In this document: in pieces, positions 47,575-56,110 of the stretch
Layout: each line of letters opens with the position of its first letter
How positions within the stretch are numbered: the first letter of the stretch is position 1
Assembly (NCBI RefSeq): GCF_001426405.1
Contig: NZ_LMEP01000022.1
Span: forward strand, 520,066 to 584,065
DNA length: 64,000 nucleotides
From: Streptomyces sp. Root1304
GTDB lineage: Bacteria > Actinomycetota > Actinomycetes > Streptomycetales > Streptomycetaceae
Direction: 5' to 3'
Position numbers and translations under genes: made by a program
Notes under the pieces: model-generated
Told to the model about the DNA's origin: nothing
Databases searched by the model: none
The model's input: only the letters and a program-made list of their open reading frames with translations

Positions 47575-48573
47575 CTATCCGAGGCGCTTGTAGTAGAGCG
47601 TCGTGGGCCGCAGGACGCCGGACGGGTCGGCGGCGAAGTCCGGGACGGTGCCGACGGGCGTCCAGCCCGCGCCCCGGTAGAGGCGCTCGGCGGGGCTGTC
47701 GGTCTGGGTGTCCAGGACCAGCAGGGTGAGGCCGGTGGCACCGGCGTGGGCCTCGGCCGTGGCGAGCAGCCGCCGTCCGAGGCCCCGGCCGCGCGCGGAG
47801 CGGTGCACGAGGAGCCGGGCGATCTCGCCGCGGTGGCGGCCGTTGGCCGCGGCCGTACGGACCAGGGTGACGACGCCGGCCGGGCTCCCGTCCGGGCCGT
47901 GGGCCGCCCAGACCTCCCGGGCGCCCCTGGCGGCCTCGTCGGCGACGCCCGCCCACCAGGCGGCCGCCACGGCCGGGTCCAGGGGCGCCAGGAAGCCGAC
48001 GGAGGCGCCGCCGTCCACGGCGTCCACGAGGAGCGCGGCGAGACCGTCGGCGGCGGCCCGTACGCCCTCGGGAGTCAGCCGCTCGACGACGTCGAGCGGC
48101 TTCTCCAGGCAGAGCAGGTCCCGCCGGTCGTCCCAGGGGTCCACGACGGCGAAGCCGAGGGTCCGGTAGAGGGCCAGCGGTTCGTCCCGCCAGGACCAGA
48201 CCGTGAGGCGTACGGCGGGCACCCCGGAGGCGGCGGCCCGGCGCACGGCCTCGGCCATGAGCGCCTTCGCGAGGCCCTTCCTCCGGGCCTCCGGCATCAC
48301 CCAGAGCCGCTTGATCTCGGGGGCGCGGCCGTCACGGGGAGCCTTGAGGACGACACAGCCGACGGGCTCGTCGCCGCCGGGCGGGGTGGCGAGCAGGACC
48401 GTGTCGGCGGCGAACGCGGCGGCCGGGTCCTCGGTCTCGGCGCGGTAGACGGCCGGGAGCTCGGCGACCGTCGCCACGGCCGTGCCCTTCTCGGCCTGGT
48501 TGACCAGGTGGTAGGCGGTGAGCAGGTCGGGAAGGCGGGGGTGGGAGCGGTTCTCCTCGATACGCGCGGTCAT
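47575..48573 (-). CDS. Tandem GNAT acetyltransferase (two domains)
   Basis: The 332-residue protein contains two GNAT domains. The N-terminal one shows LWVMPEARRKGLAKALMAEAVRRA (acetyl-CoA motif) and LALYRTLGFAVV. The C-terminal one shows IARLLVHRSARGRGLGRRLLATAEAHA and AERLYRGAGWTPVG. Both acetyl-CoA loops are intact, unlike mycothiol synthase-type proteins in which one domain is degenerate. Tandem GNATs of this kind often modify antibiotics or small amines, but the substrate here is unknown. The ATG at 48573 is preferred to an upstream start five codons earlier. Confidence 0.85.
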   Translation of the reverse strand: MTARIEENRSHPRLPDLLTAYHLVNQAEKGTAVATVAELPAVYRAETEDPAAAFAADTVLLATPPGGDEPVGCVVLKAPRDGRAPEIKRLWVMPEARRKGLAKALMAEAVRRAAASGVPAVRLTVWSWRDEPLALYRTLGFAVVDPWDDRRDLLCLEKPLDVVERLTPEGVRAAADGLAALLVDAVDGGASVGFLAPLDPAVAAAWWAGVADEAARGAREVWAAHGPDGSPAGVVTLVRTAAANGRHRGEIARLLVHRSARGRGLGRRLLATAEAHAGATGLTLLVLDTQTDSPAERLYRGAGWTPVGTVPDFAADPSGVLRPTTLYYKRLG

Positions 48574-48631
48574 GGGACAGAGCTTCACACCGCCGTGTTT
48601 CCGGCAGGTGACGATCTTCTAGGCTGGCGGC

Positions 48632-49501
48632 ATGCGTGTACTCGTCGCGGGCGCCACCGGCGCCGTGGGCCGTCGGCTCGTCCCCCTGCTGGAAGCGGCC
48701 GGTCATGAGGTCGTGGGCCTCTCCCGGCGCGGACCGCGCCCCGTGGACGTCCTGGACGCGGGGGCGGTGCGCCGGGCGGTGGCCGAGGCGTCACCGGACG
48801 CGGTGGTGCACCAGCTCACGGACCTGGGGGCGGCCGACGGCGCCGCGAACAACCGGGTGCGGGTCGAGGGCACCCGGAACCTGGTGGACGCGGCGCTCGC
48901 CGCGGGCGTCGGCCGGATCGTCGCGCAGTCGATCAGCTGGGCGTACGCCCCCGGGGACGGGCCCGCCGACGAGTCCGTACCGCTCGACCCCACCGAGGAG
49001 GTGCCCCGGTCGCGGATCGTCGCCGGGGTGCGCGCCCTGGAGTCCGCGGTGGCCCGGCTGCCGGAGGCCGTCGTCCTGCGGTACGGGATCCTCTACGGCC
49101 CGGGGACCTGGTACGCGCCGGGTGGCGCGGTCGCCGGCGCGCTGGCCGGGGACCCGGAGGCCCGGTTCCTGGGCAGCACGGCGGCGGACGACTCGGTCAG
49201 CTCCTTCGTGCACGTCGCCGACGCCGCCGACGCGGCCGTACGGGCCCTGGTGTGGCCCTCGGGCGCGTACAACGTGGTGGACGACGAACCCGCCCCCGGC
49301 CATGCCTGGGTGCCGGTCCTGGCGCGGGCCCTGGAGGCGCCGGCCCCCGCGCGGAGCGAGGGCCGGGCGCCGTGGGCGCGGGGCGCGGTGAACGCGCGGG
49401 CCCGCGCCCTGGGCTGGACCCCGGCCCGCCCGACCTGGCGGACGGGGTTCGCGGACCAGGGCGTGACCGGTGCGAGCGGTGCGGCCCGTCAGGGCGTGTA
49501 G
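48632..49501 (+). CDS. NAD(P)-dependent epimerase/dehydratase-like protein
   Basis: The 289-residue extended-SDR-like protein has an N-terminal Rossmann motif (VLVAGATGAVGRRLVPLLEAAGH), NNRVRVEGTRNLVDAAL, and a substrate segment RYGILYGPGTWY. The usual catalytic YxxxK is not evident (SISWAYAPG takes its place), as in atypical SDRs, so it may bind NAD(P)H without classical epimerase activity. It converges with the binding-protein gene downstream, and the two overlap by 13 bp at their 3' ends. Confidence 0.8.
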   Translation: MRVLVAGATGAVGRRLVPLLEAAGHEVVGLSRRGPRPVDVLDAGAVRRAVAEASPDAVVHQLTDLGAADGAANNRVRVEGTRNLVDAALAAGVGRIVAQSISWAYAPGDGPADESVPLDPTEEVPRSRIVAGVRALESAVARLPEAVVLRYGILYGPGTWYAPGGAVAGALAGDPEARFLGSTAADDSVSSFVHVADAADAAVRALVWPSGAYNVVDDEPAPGHAWVPVLARALEAPAPARSEGRAPWARGAVNARARALGWTPARPTWRTGFADQGVTGASGAARQGV

Positions 49502-50754
49502 GTCTTCGCCGCGTCCGAGACGAAGGGCTGCCTGACCGTGCGCATCCCGCCCGGGACCGACTTGTCGGGCTGGATGATGACGGACTCCCGGGACGACGGG
49601 GCCTTCGGGTCGCCGAGGTCGTGGCTCATCCCGAAGCCGGCGTCATGGGCGGTCATCGTCAGGAGCGCCTTGTCGACGCCGTCGCGGGTGAGGTCCTTGG
49701 CCGTGCAGGCCTTCTTCAGGGCCTCGCCGAAGACGCTCGCGGCCGTCCAGCCGGCCACGATGCCGTTGTCGAGGGCGTCGTCCGGGTAGGCGGCCCGGTA
49801 GTCGGCCACGAGCTTCTTCGCGGTCGGGGTGTCCGCGCCGATCGGCAGGCTCGGGGAGGCGAACCAGTACATCTTCTCCAGGGCGGGTCCGGCCTGGGTG
49901 CCGAGGAGCTGCGGGGCGAAGGCCGAGTTGTTGCCGACGATCGGCACCCTGAGCCCGGTCGCGGCGGCCACGCCGACGAGGGAGGCCGCCTGGCGCGGTC
50001 CGGCGCTGATCACGATGCCCTTGACCCCGGCCTGCTTGAGCGCCGAGACCTGCGCCGACATGTCGTTGTCGGTGGGCTTGATCTTCTGCTCGACGACGGT
50101 CAGGCCCGCCTTCTCCGCCGCGTACTTCGAGCCCTTCAGCGCGTTCTCGCCGTAGTCGCCCTCGAAGTAGACGTGGCCGAGCTTGTCGCCCGCCTTCAGG
50201 CCCTTCTCCTTCAGCAGGAAGTCGACGGCGTTGATCGTCTCGACGTCGTACGTGGCGCCGAGGACGCGGATGTACGGGGAGCCGAGCAGCGAGGCCGACC
50301 AGGCCTGTGGGAGGACCAGGCCCTTGTCCTGGCCGTCGACCCGGGGCTTGACGGCGGCGACGAACGGGGAGCCGATGAACTGGGTGTAGCCGACGACCTT
50401 CGGCTCCAGTTCGGTGTAGGCGGCGAGCGCCTTCTGCGGGTCGTAGCCGTGGTCGCGGACGGTGAGCTCCAGCTGCCGGCCGCAGATCCCGCCGGCGGCG
50501 TTGACCTGCTTCACGTACAGCTGCTGGGCCTGGGTGACGCTCTTGCCGAGGGTGGCGTACACGCCGGTCATGTCGGTGAGCGCGCCGAGCGAGATCGTCT
50601 TGTCGGTGACGCCCTCGCCGGTCCTCACGCCGCCCGCTCCGGTCTCCCTGCCGTCGCCGGTCTTCGCCTTGGAGCTGCATCCGGCGGCGGTGAGGGCGAC
50701 CAGTGCGGCGAGCGCGGCGGCCAGGCCCCGCACGGCCTGTCGTCTGTGGGTCAT
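49489..50754 (-). CDS. Branched-chain amino-acid type ABC substrate-binding lipoprotein
   Basis: The 421-residue protein has a lipoprotein signal with lipobox LTAAGC (Cys26) and a periplasmic-binding-protein type I fold. Typical features are ISLGALTDMTGVYATLGKSVTQAQQLYV, GGICGRQLELTVRDHGYDP and GDYGENALKGSKY. It is the last gene of the liv-like operon and overlaps the upstream permease gene by ATGA. The ligand is presumably a branched-chain amino acid, amide or urea-like compound. Sequence alone does not decide. Confidence 0.88.
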   Translation of the reverse strand: MTHRRQAVRGLAAALAALVALTAAGCSSKAKTGDGRETGAGGVRTGEGVTDKTISLGALTDMTGVYATLGKSVTQAQQLYVKQVNAAGGICGRQLELTVRDHGYDPQKALAAYTELEPKVVGYTQFIGSPFVAAVKPRVDGQDKGLVLPQAWSASLLGSPYIRVLGATYDVETINAVDFLLKEKGLKAGDKLGHVYFEGDYGENALKGSKYAAEKAGLTVVEQKIKPTDNDMSAQVSALKQAGVKGIVISAGPRQAASLVGVAAATGLRVPIVGNNSAFAPQLLGTQAGPALEKMYWFASPSLPIGADTPTAKKLVADYRAAYPDDALDNGIVAGWTAASVFGEALKKACTAKDLTRDGVDKALLTMTAHDAGFGMSHDLGDPKAPSSRESVIIQPDKSVPGGMRTVRQPFVSDAAKTYTP

Positions 50755-51932
50755 CGTGCCTCTCCCGAGGGTTCGGTGGTGGGGGTGACGGGGGTGTCGG
50801 GGGTCGGGGTGTCGGTCGTGGTGGATGTGCCCGGCCTGCCCGGCCTTCCGGGCTTGCCGGGCTTGCTGGGGTTTCTGGGGTTTCCGGATGCCAGTCGCGC
50901 CAGGCCTCCGGGCAGGAACAGCACCACCGCCACGACGGCGGCGCCGTACAGATAGCGGGCGGCCTCCCCCGGTGCGACGCCGCCCGTGCCCGGGGCGGAG
51001 ACCAGCAGGAGGGCGTCGCTGTAGCGGTTGAGGAGCTGCGGCAGGAGGGAGACGAAGACGCCTCCGGCCACCGCGCCCGCGACCGAGCCGAGACCGCCGA
51101 TGACGATCATGGCCAGGTATTCGAGGGAGAGCGCCATGCCGAAGTACTCCGGCACCGTGCGCTGGAAGACCAGCGCGAGCAGGACGCCGGCGAGGCCCGC
51201 GTACATGGAGGAGAGGACGAAGACGGCGGCGCGGTAGCGGGCCACCGGGATGCCCATGACCCCGGCGGCGATCCGGTGGTCCCGGATGGCGTTCATCGCG
51301 CGGCCCGGGCGGCCCCGCAGCACGCCCCGGGCGAAGAGGACCCCGCCGAGGAGCAGGACGAGACCGAGGTACCAGAGTTTCTCCACCGCCCCGAACGGCA
51401 CCTGGGCGAGGAGGAGTTCGCTGTCGTCGAAGGTGAGGCCGAAGAGGGAGAGCGGGGGGACGGCGCGGCCGTTGTAACCGCCCGTCAGATCATGGGCGTT
51501 GAACAGCACGTGCTGGCCGATGAAGATCAGCGCGAGGGTGGCGATGCCGAGGTACGCGCCCCGCAGCCGGCCCGCGATGGGGCTGAACACCCCGCCCGCC
51601 AGGCCCGCGAGGGCGACCGCGAGGACGGCGGCGAGCCAGCCGGGCAGGCCGAGTCCGGCGAGCCCGTCGGCGCCGTCCCCGGCGAAGGCGCAGTAGCCGT
51701 AGGCGCCGACGGCGATGAAGAAGGCGTGGCCCATGGAGAGCTGTCCGGTGGCACCGGTCAGCAGGTTGATGCCGATCGCGCCGAGCGCGGCGGCCATCGC
51801 GAACAGGCCCGCCTGGAGCCAGAACCGTTCCAGGTAGAAGGGGAGGACGACGAGGACGAGGCCGGCGGCGGCCCAGCCGTACACCGCGGGGGTACGGAGC
51901 CGCAGGCCGCTCCGGGCGAGGCTCTCAGACAC
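50751..51932 (-). CDS. livM: Branched-chain amino-acid ABC transporter permease (LivM type)
   Basis: The 393-residue membrane protein has about nine helices and the LivM-family pattern: INLLTGATGQLSMGHAFFIAVGAYGYC, RLRGAYLGIATLAL, MNAIRDHRIAAGVMGIPVARYR and AMIVIGGLGSVAGAVAGGV. The last 50 residues form an unusual Pro/Gly/Lys/Arg then Thr/Pro-rich tail (repeated KPG and RPG, then TPTP), encoded by repetitive DNA at about 50825-50885. It overlaps the livH gene by 8 bp and the binding-protein gene by 4 bp. Confidence 0.9.
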   Translation of the reverse strand: MSESLARSGLRLRTPAVYGWAAAGLVLVVLPFYLERFWLQAGLFAMAAALGAIGINLLTGATGQLSMGHAFFIAVGAYGYCAFAGDGADGLAGLGLPGWLAAVLAVALAGLAGGVFSPIAGRLRGAYLGIATLALIFIGQHVLFNAHDLTGGYNGRAVPPLSLFGLTFDDSELLLAQVPFGAVEKLWYLGLVLLLGGVLFARGVLRGRPGRAMNAIRDHRIAAGVMGIPVARYRAAVFVLSSMYAGLAGVLLALVFQRTVPEYFGMALSLEYLAMIVIGGLGSVAGAVAGGVFVSLLPQLLNRYSDALLLVSAPGTGGVAPGEAARYLYGAAVVAVVLFLPGGLARLASGNPRNPSKPGKPGRPGRPGTSTTTDTPTPDTPVTPTTEPSGEAR

Positions 51933-52815
51933 GGGCGAGCTCCTTGGTGCCGAAGAGTCCGGCCGGGCGGATCAGGAGCACCGCGACCATGACGAGGTAC
52001 GGGGCCAGGTCGCCGATCCCCCGGCCGAGGAACGCCAGATCGCTCTGGTAGCCGGTGGCCAGGGACTCGGTGACCCCGACGAGGAGACCGCCGACGAGGG
52101 CGCCCGTGGTGGAGTCGAGGCCGCCGAGGATGGCGGCCGGGAAGGCCTTGAGCGCGGCGAGCGAGGTGGCCCGCTCCAGGCCGGGGGTCGGGAAGACGGT
52201 GAGGAAGAGCGCGGCGACGGCGGCGAGCGCCCCGGCGACCGCCCAGGCACCGAGCGAGACCCGGCCGAGCCGGATGCCCATCAGGGCGGCCGTCTCCTGG
52301 CTCTCGGCGGCGGCCCGCATGGCGACGCCCCAGGAGGTGTACCGGAAGGCGAGCAGGAAGGCGGTGATGAGCAGCGCCGCGGCGAGCAGGGCGGCGATCC
52401 TGGTCTGCGCGATCGTGACCGGGCCGAAGGTGACGACGGCGTCGCCCCACGGGTCGCCGAGGGCGAGGATGTCGGTGCCGATCCGGCGGGTCAGCTCGGT
52501 GGCGAGCAGGATGTCGACGCCTATGGTGACGATGGCGAGGACGCTGTGGTCGCCGCCCCGGTGCCGGCGCATCACCAGGAACTCCACGGCCGCGCCGACC
52601 AGCGCGGCGCCCGCGATGCCCGCGAGCAGGGCGGGCCAGAAGCCGATGTCGTCGTGGAGCACGGCGGTGACGTAGCCGCCGGCCAGGAGGAGCGAGGCGT
52701 GGGCGAAGTTGACGACCTCGGTGGCGCGGAAGATGACCACGAAGCCGAGGGCGATGAGGGCGTAGATCGAGCCCAGTGAGACGCCGTTGATCAGGAACTC
52801 GGCGAAGGTGCTCAC
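51925..52815 (-). CDS. livH: Branched-chain amino-acid ABC transporter permease (LivH type)
   Basis: The 296-residue membrane protein has the LivH signature (LINGVSLGSIYALIALGFVVIF, EVVNFAHASLLLAGGYV) and the cytoplasmic EAA-like loop SQETAALMGIRLGRV. It contains about eight helices. It pairs with LivM to form the channel and is driven by the two ATPases encoded upstream. Stop and start codons overlap with both neighbours, showing a tightly coupled operon. Confidence 0.92.
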   Translation of the reverse strand: MSTFAEFLINGVSLGSIYALIALGFVVIFRATEVVNFAHASLLLAGGYVTAVLHDDIGFWPALLAGIAGAALVGAAVEFLVMRRHRGGDHSVLAIVTIGVDILLATELTRRIGTDILALGDPWGDAVVTFGPVTIAQTRIAALLAAALLITAFLLAFRYTSWGVAMRAAAESQETAALMGIRLGRVSLGAWAVAGALAAVAALFLTVFPTPGLERATSLAALKAFPAAILGGLDSTTGALVGGLLVGVTESLATGYQSDLAFLGRGIGDLAPYLVMVAVLLIRPAGLFGTKELARV

Positions 52816-53723
52816 GCGGCGGACTCCTCTCCGAGGTAGGCGCGGACGACCGCGGGGTCGTTCTGGACGTCGGCGGGGGCGCCGTCCGCGATCCGGCGGC
52901 CGAAGTCGAGGACCGTGACGGAGTCGGCGAGCCGCATCACCAGGCCCATGTCGTGCTCGACGAGGAGGACCGAGATGCCGAGGCTGTCGCGGACGCCCGC
53001 GACGACCGCGGCGGTACGGCGCCGCTCGTCGGCGGTCATCCCCGCGACGGGCTCGTCGAGCAGCAGGAGCCTCGGCTCCGTGCAGAGGGCCCGCGCCAGT
53101 TCGGCGAGCTTCTGCTGCCCGTACGGAAGGGAGCCCGCGGGCCGGTCGAGCTGCCGCTCCAGACCGACGAAGGCGGCGATCTCCCGGACCCTGGCGCGGT
53201 GGCGCGCCTCCTCGCGGGCGGCGGAGGGGAGACGGAGCCCGGCGGCGACGAAGCCGGTACGGGTGAGGCGGTGGCGGCCGAGCATCAGGCTGTCCTCGAC
53301 GGTGGCGCGGGGCGGCAGGGCCAGGTTCTGGAAGATCCGGCCGACGCCGAGGGCGGCGATCCGGTGCGGGGGCAGGGCCGTCAGCTCGTGCGGGCCGAGC
53401 CGGACGGAGCCCTCGGTGGCGCGGTAGACGCCGGAGAGGACGTTGAAGCAGGTGGACTTTCCGGCGCCGTTGGGTCCGATGAGGGCGTGCACGGTGCCGG
53501 GGCGGACGGTGAAGCCGACATCGTCGAGGGCGGTGAGGCCGGCGAAGCGGATGGTGAGACCGCGGACTTCCAGGGCGGGGATGTCGGGGGCGGGGAGGGA
53601 AGAGGTCCCGGGGAGGGACGGGGTCCCGGTGCCGGACTGCGGGCCGGGCGGATTCGGTGGTGTCGGCCGGTCCGGCGGTGTCGGCCGGTCCGGCGGTGTC
53701 CGCGGGTTCGGTGGTGTCGTCAT
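52812..53723 (-). CDS. livG: Branched-chain amino-acid ABC transporter ATPase (LivG type)
   Basis: The 303-residue ATPase has Walker A GPNGAGKST, signature LPYGQQKLAELARAL, Walker B LLLLDEP and the H-loop VEHD. The C-terminal extension PAVVRAYLG is typical of LivG. The first 50 residues are a Pro/Thr/Asp-rich repeat (PPDRPTPP units) not found in most LivG proteins and probably disordered. The ATG overlaps the livF stop (ATGA). Confidence 0.9.
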   Translation of the reverse strand: MTTPPNPRTPPDRPTPPDRPTPPNPPGPQSGTGTPSLPGTSSLPAPDIPALEVRGLTIRFAGLTALDDVGFTVRPGTVHALIGPNGAGKSTCFNVLSGVYRATEGSVRLGPHELTALPPHRIAALGVGRIFQNLALPPRATVEDSLMLGRHRLTRTGFVAAGLRLPSAAREEARHRARVREIAAFVGLERQLDRPAGSLPYGQQKLAELARALCTEPRLLLLDEPVAGMTADERRRTAAVVAGVRDSLGISVLLVEHDMGLVMRLADSVTVLDFGRRIADGAPADVQNDPAVVRAYLGEESAA

Positions 53724-54538
53724 CGGGGGTCCTCCCAGCGGGACAGGGCCGGGTGCGTGGTGCGGGCCCGTGCCGCGTCGGCGGCGGCGGTCTCGTCGAC
53801 CACGCCGAGATAGCGGCGGCGCACCTCGTCCGACGCGGCGAGCTCGGCGGCGGGTCCGGAGAGGGTGACCTCGCCGACCTCCAGGACGTACGCGCGGGTG
53901 GCGAGGCGCAGGGCGAGCGCCGCGTTCTGTTCGACGAGGAGCACCGCCGTGCCCTGGGCGTTGATCTCGCGGATCGCGTCCGCGATCCGGGCCGCCATCA
54001 GCGGTGCGAGGCCCAGGGACGGTTCGTCCAGGAGGAGCAGGCCTGGCGCGGCCATCAGGGCGCGGCCTACGGCGAGCATCTGCTGTTCGCCGCCGGAGAG
54101 CAGACCGGCGGGCTGGCGGGCGCGGTCCGCGAGGACGGGGAAGAGTTCGTGGACCCGGCGGAGCGCGCCGGCCTTCGCCGTACGCCCGCCGCGCCGGCCG
54201 AGGGCGCCGGCGCGCAGGTTGTCCTCGACCGTCATCCGGGCGAAGACCTGCCGGCCTTCGGGCACCTGTGAGACGCCTGCGGCGACGACCCGGTCGGGCG
54301 GCAGCCCGTCGAGCGGCCGGCCGTCCCGGCTCACCGTGCCCGCGACCACGGCGCCGCCGTGGAAGCGCAGGGTCCGCGAGACGGCGCGCAGCAGCGTGGA
54401 CTTGCCGGCTCCGTTGGCTCCCAGGACGGTGACGACGGCGCCGGCCGGTACGGTCAGCGACACCCGCCGCAGCGCGCGTACCGGTCCGTATCCGACCGTC
54501 AGTTCCGTCACCTGGAGGGCGGGTGCGGTACCTCCCAT
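53720..54538 (-). CDS. livF: Branched-chain amino-acid ABC transporter ATPase (LivF type)
   Basis: The 272-residue ATPase has Walker A GANGAGKST, the LivF-typical VPEGRQVFARMTVEDNLRAGA, signature LSGGEQQMLAVGRAL, Walker B LLLLDEPSLGLAP and VEQN. It is the first gene of the five-gene operon livF-livG-livH-livM-binding protein, all with overlapping ends. The gene order differs from the common binding-protein-first order. The operon is divergent from a PucR-family regulator. Confidence 0.91.
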   Translation of the reverse strand: MGGTAPALQVTELTVGYGPVRALRRVSLTVPAGAVVTVLGANGAGKSTLLRAVSRTLRFHGGAVVAGTVSRDGRPLDGLPPDRVVAAGVSQVPEGRQVFARMTVEDNLRAGALGRRGGRTAKAGALRRVHELFPVLADRARQPAGLLSGGEQQMLAVGRALMAAPGLLLLDEPSLGLAPLMAARIADAIREINAQGTAVLLVEQNAALALRLATRAYVLEVGEVTLSGPAAELAASDEVRRRYLGVVDETAAADAARARTTHPALSRWEDPR

Positions 54539-54667
54539 GGTTCCCCTTTCCCCGGCCGCCGTTGCCGCCCGGCCGTTCAGTGGCGCTCACCCCAGCACCG
54601 CGCCGGACCGCGCGTCCACGGCCCGCGGCCGAATCGCTGCCGGTGACCAGCGGGCGCGCCGGAGGGC

Positions 54668-54681
54668 TGTGCATGCGCACA
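54668..54681. promoter_or_regulatory. Inverted repeat between liv operon and PucR-type gene
   Basis: TGTGC-ATGC-GCACA lies in the 195-bp divergent control region, 53 bp upstream of the regulator's ATG. It is the most symmetric sequence there and a candidate site for the regulator. The evidence is position and symmetry only. Confidence 0.35.
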
Positions 54682-54733
54682 ACGCTGCGCGTCAGGGCTG
54701 TGCGGGCGGGCCGGGGCGGTGGATCCTCCCGGC

Positions 54734-55933
54734 ATGGGACGGCGCAGAAGGCGGACCGGGGACGACTGGAAGGTGCTCGCGCTGGCGTGCACGGCGCTGC
54801 TGGAGCGGGTGCCGGAGCTGGTGGACGAGCATCTGCGGGAACTGCACGCGTACGAGCCCGCGTACGGGCGGATCATCCCGTACGACCAGCACTGGCAGGA
54901 GGCCAGGGACGCGATGCGGATCGGGATCGAGATGATCTCGGCGCCCCGGAACTCGCCCCGGCGGGACCTGGAGCACGCGGACGAGATGGGCCGGCGGCGG
55001 GCCGCGCAGGGCATGCCGCTCGAACTGGTCGTGCACGCGTACCGGCATGCCGGGCACCTGGTGTGGGACGCGCTGATCGAGGACGCGGGGACCGATGCGG
55101 CGCAGTTGGCGGCGCTGATGCAGTCGGCGACGACGGTGTGGTCGGCGGTGGACGCGCAGGCGGACACGGCGTCGGAGGCGTACCGGTCGGCGGAGCTCGA
55201 ACTGCGGCGCCGTACGGACGAACAGTTGCAGGCGCTCCTGGACGCGCTGCTCCAGGGGCAGCGTCAGCCCGAGCTGGTGGCGCGGGCCGCGGCGGGGCTG
55301 GATCTGCTGGAGCAGGGGCGGTACGCGGTGGTGGTGCTGCGTTACGACCGGCGGGAGGAGCGGGAGCCGTTCCACCGGCAGGTGCAGGGCGAGGGGGTGC
55401 GGTTCCTGTGGCGGATGGGCGCGGACTGTGAGCTGGGGGTGGTGGCGCTCGCCGGGGGCACGGGTCTTGACGCGCTGTCGGAGCTGCTCGACGGCCGGTG
55501 CCCGGGGCCCGGCGGGATCAGTCCGGTGGTGGTGGGGCTGACGGAGCTGGGCCGGGCACGGCGGCTCGCGGAGCTGGCGCTGCGGACGTGTCCGGCGGGC
55601 AGCCGGGAGATCGTCCGCCTGGACCGGCGGATGGCGGGCGCGCTGGTGGTGGGCCAGCCGGAGATGGCGAGCCTGCTGGTGTCGGACGTGCTGGGGGGCC
55701 TGCTGGAACTGGACCCGGCGGACCGGGCGGTGCTGCTCGAGACGCTGGACGCGTGGCTGGAGTGCGAGGGTTCCGCGGGGCGGGCGGCGGGGCGGCTGTA
55801 CTGCCACCGGAACACGGTCTTCAACCGGCTGCGGCGCCTGGAACAACTGACGTCCCGGTCGCTGTCCCGGCCGCGGGACCTGACGGAGATGACACTGGCA
55901 CTGGACGCGTTTCGCCTGACGGCGTCGGGGTGA
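54734..55933 (+). CDS. PucR-family transcriptional regulator
   Basis: The 399-residue protein ends in the PucR-type helix-turn-helix. LLETLDAWLECEGSAGRAAGRLYCHRNTVFNRLRRLEQLTSRSLSRP is its full pattern, in which AA..L..HRNTV..RL.R.E is diagnostic. The middle resembles the GGDEF-related PucR core, and the N-terminal 160 residues are a helical sensor domain (RsbRD-like: LVDEHLRELHAYEPAYGRI, MPLELVVHAYR). It is divergently transcribed from the liv-like transporter operon and probably activates or represses it in response to a nitrogen source. Confidence 0.85.
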   Translation: MGRRRRRTGDDWKVLALACTALLERVPELVDEHLRELHAYEPAYGRIIPYDQHWQEARDAMRIGIEMISAPRNSPRRDLEHADEMGRRRAAQGMPLELVVHAYRHAGHLVWDALIEDAGTDAAQLAALMQSATTVWSAVDAQADTASEAYRSAELELRRRTDEQLQALLDALLQGQRQPELVARAAAGLDLLEQGRYAVVVLRYDRREEREPFHRQVQGEGVRFLWRMGADCELGVVALAGGTGLDALSELLDGRCPGPGGISPVVVGLTELGRARRLAELALRTCPAGSREIVRLDRRMAGALVVGQPEMASLLVSDVLGGLLELDPADRAVLLETLDAWLECEGSAGRAAGRLYCHRNTVFNRLRRLEQLTSRSLSRPRDLTEMTLALDAFRLTASG

Positions 55934-56110
55934 GGGGGCGGGGGCGGGCACGTGGGGGCGGTTCGACTCCCCGGCCCCGCCCCTTCCCGAAACCCTGCTG
56001 GGGGCTGGGGTGAGAGGCCCGGGGGCCGGAGACCGGAGGTCTGAAGGCCCGGGGGCCGGGGCCTCTCCCGTTTCGGAGCGCCCGCCCCCGGTCCTTCCGC
56101 GCCGCGGGCC

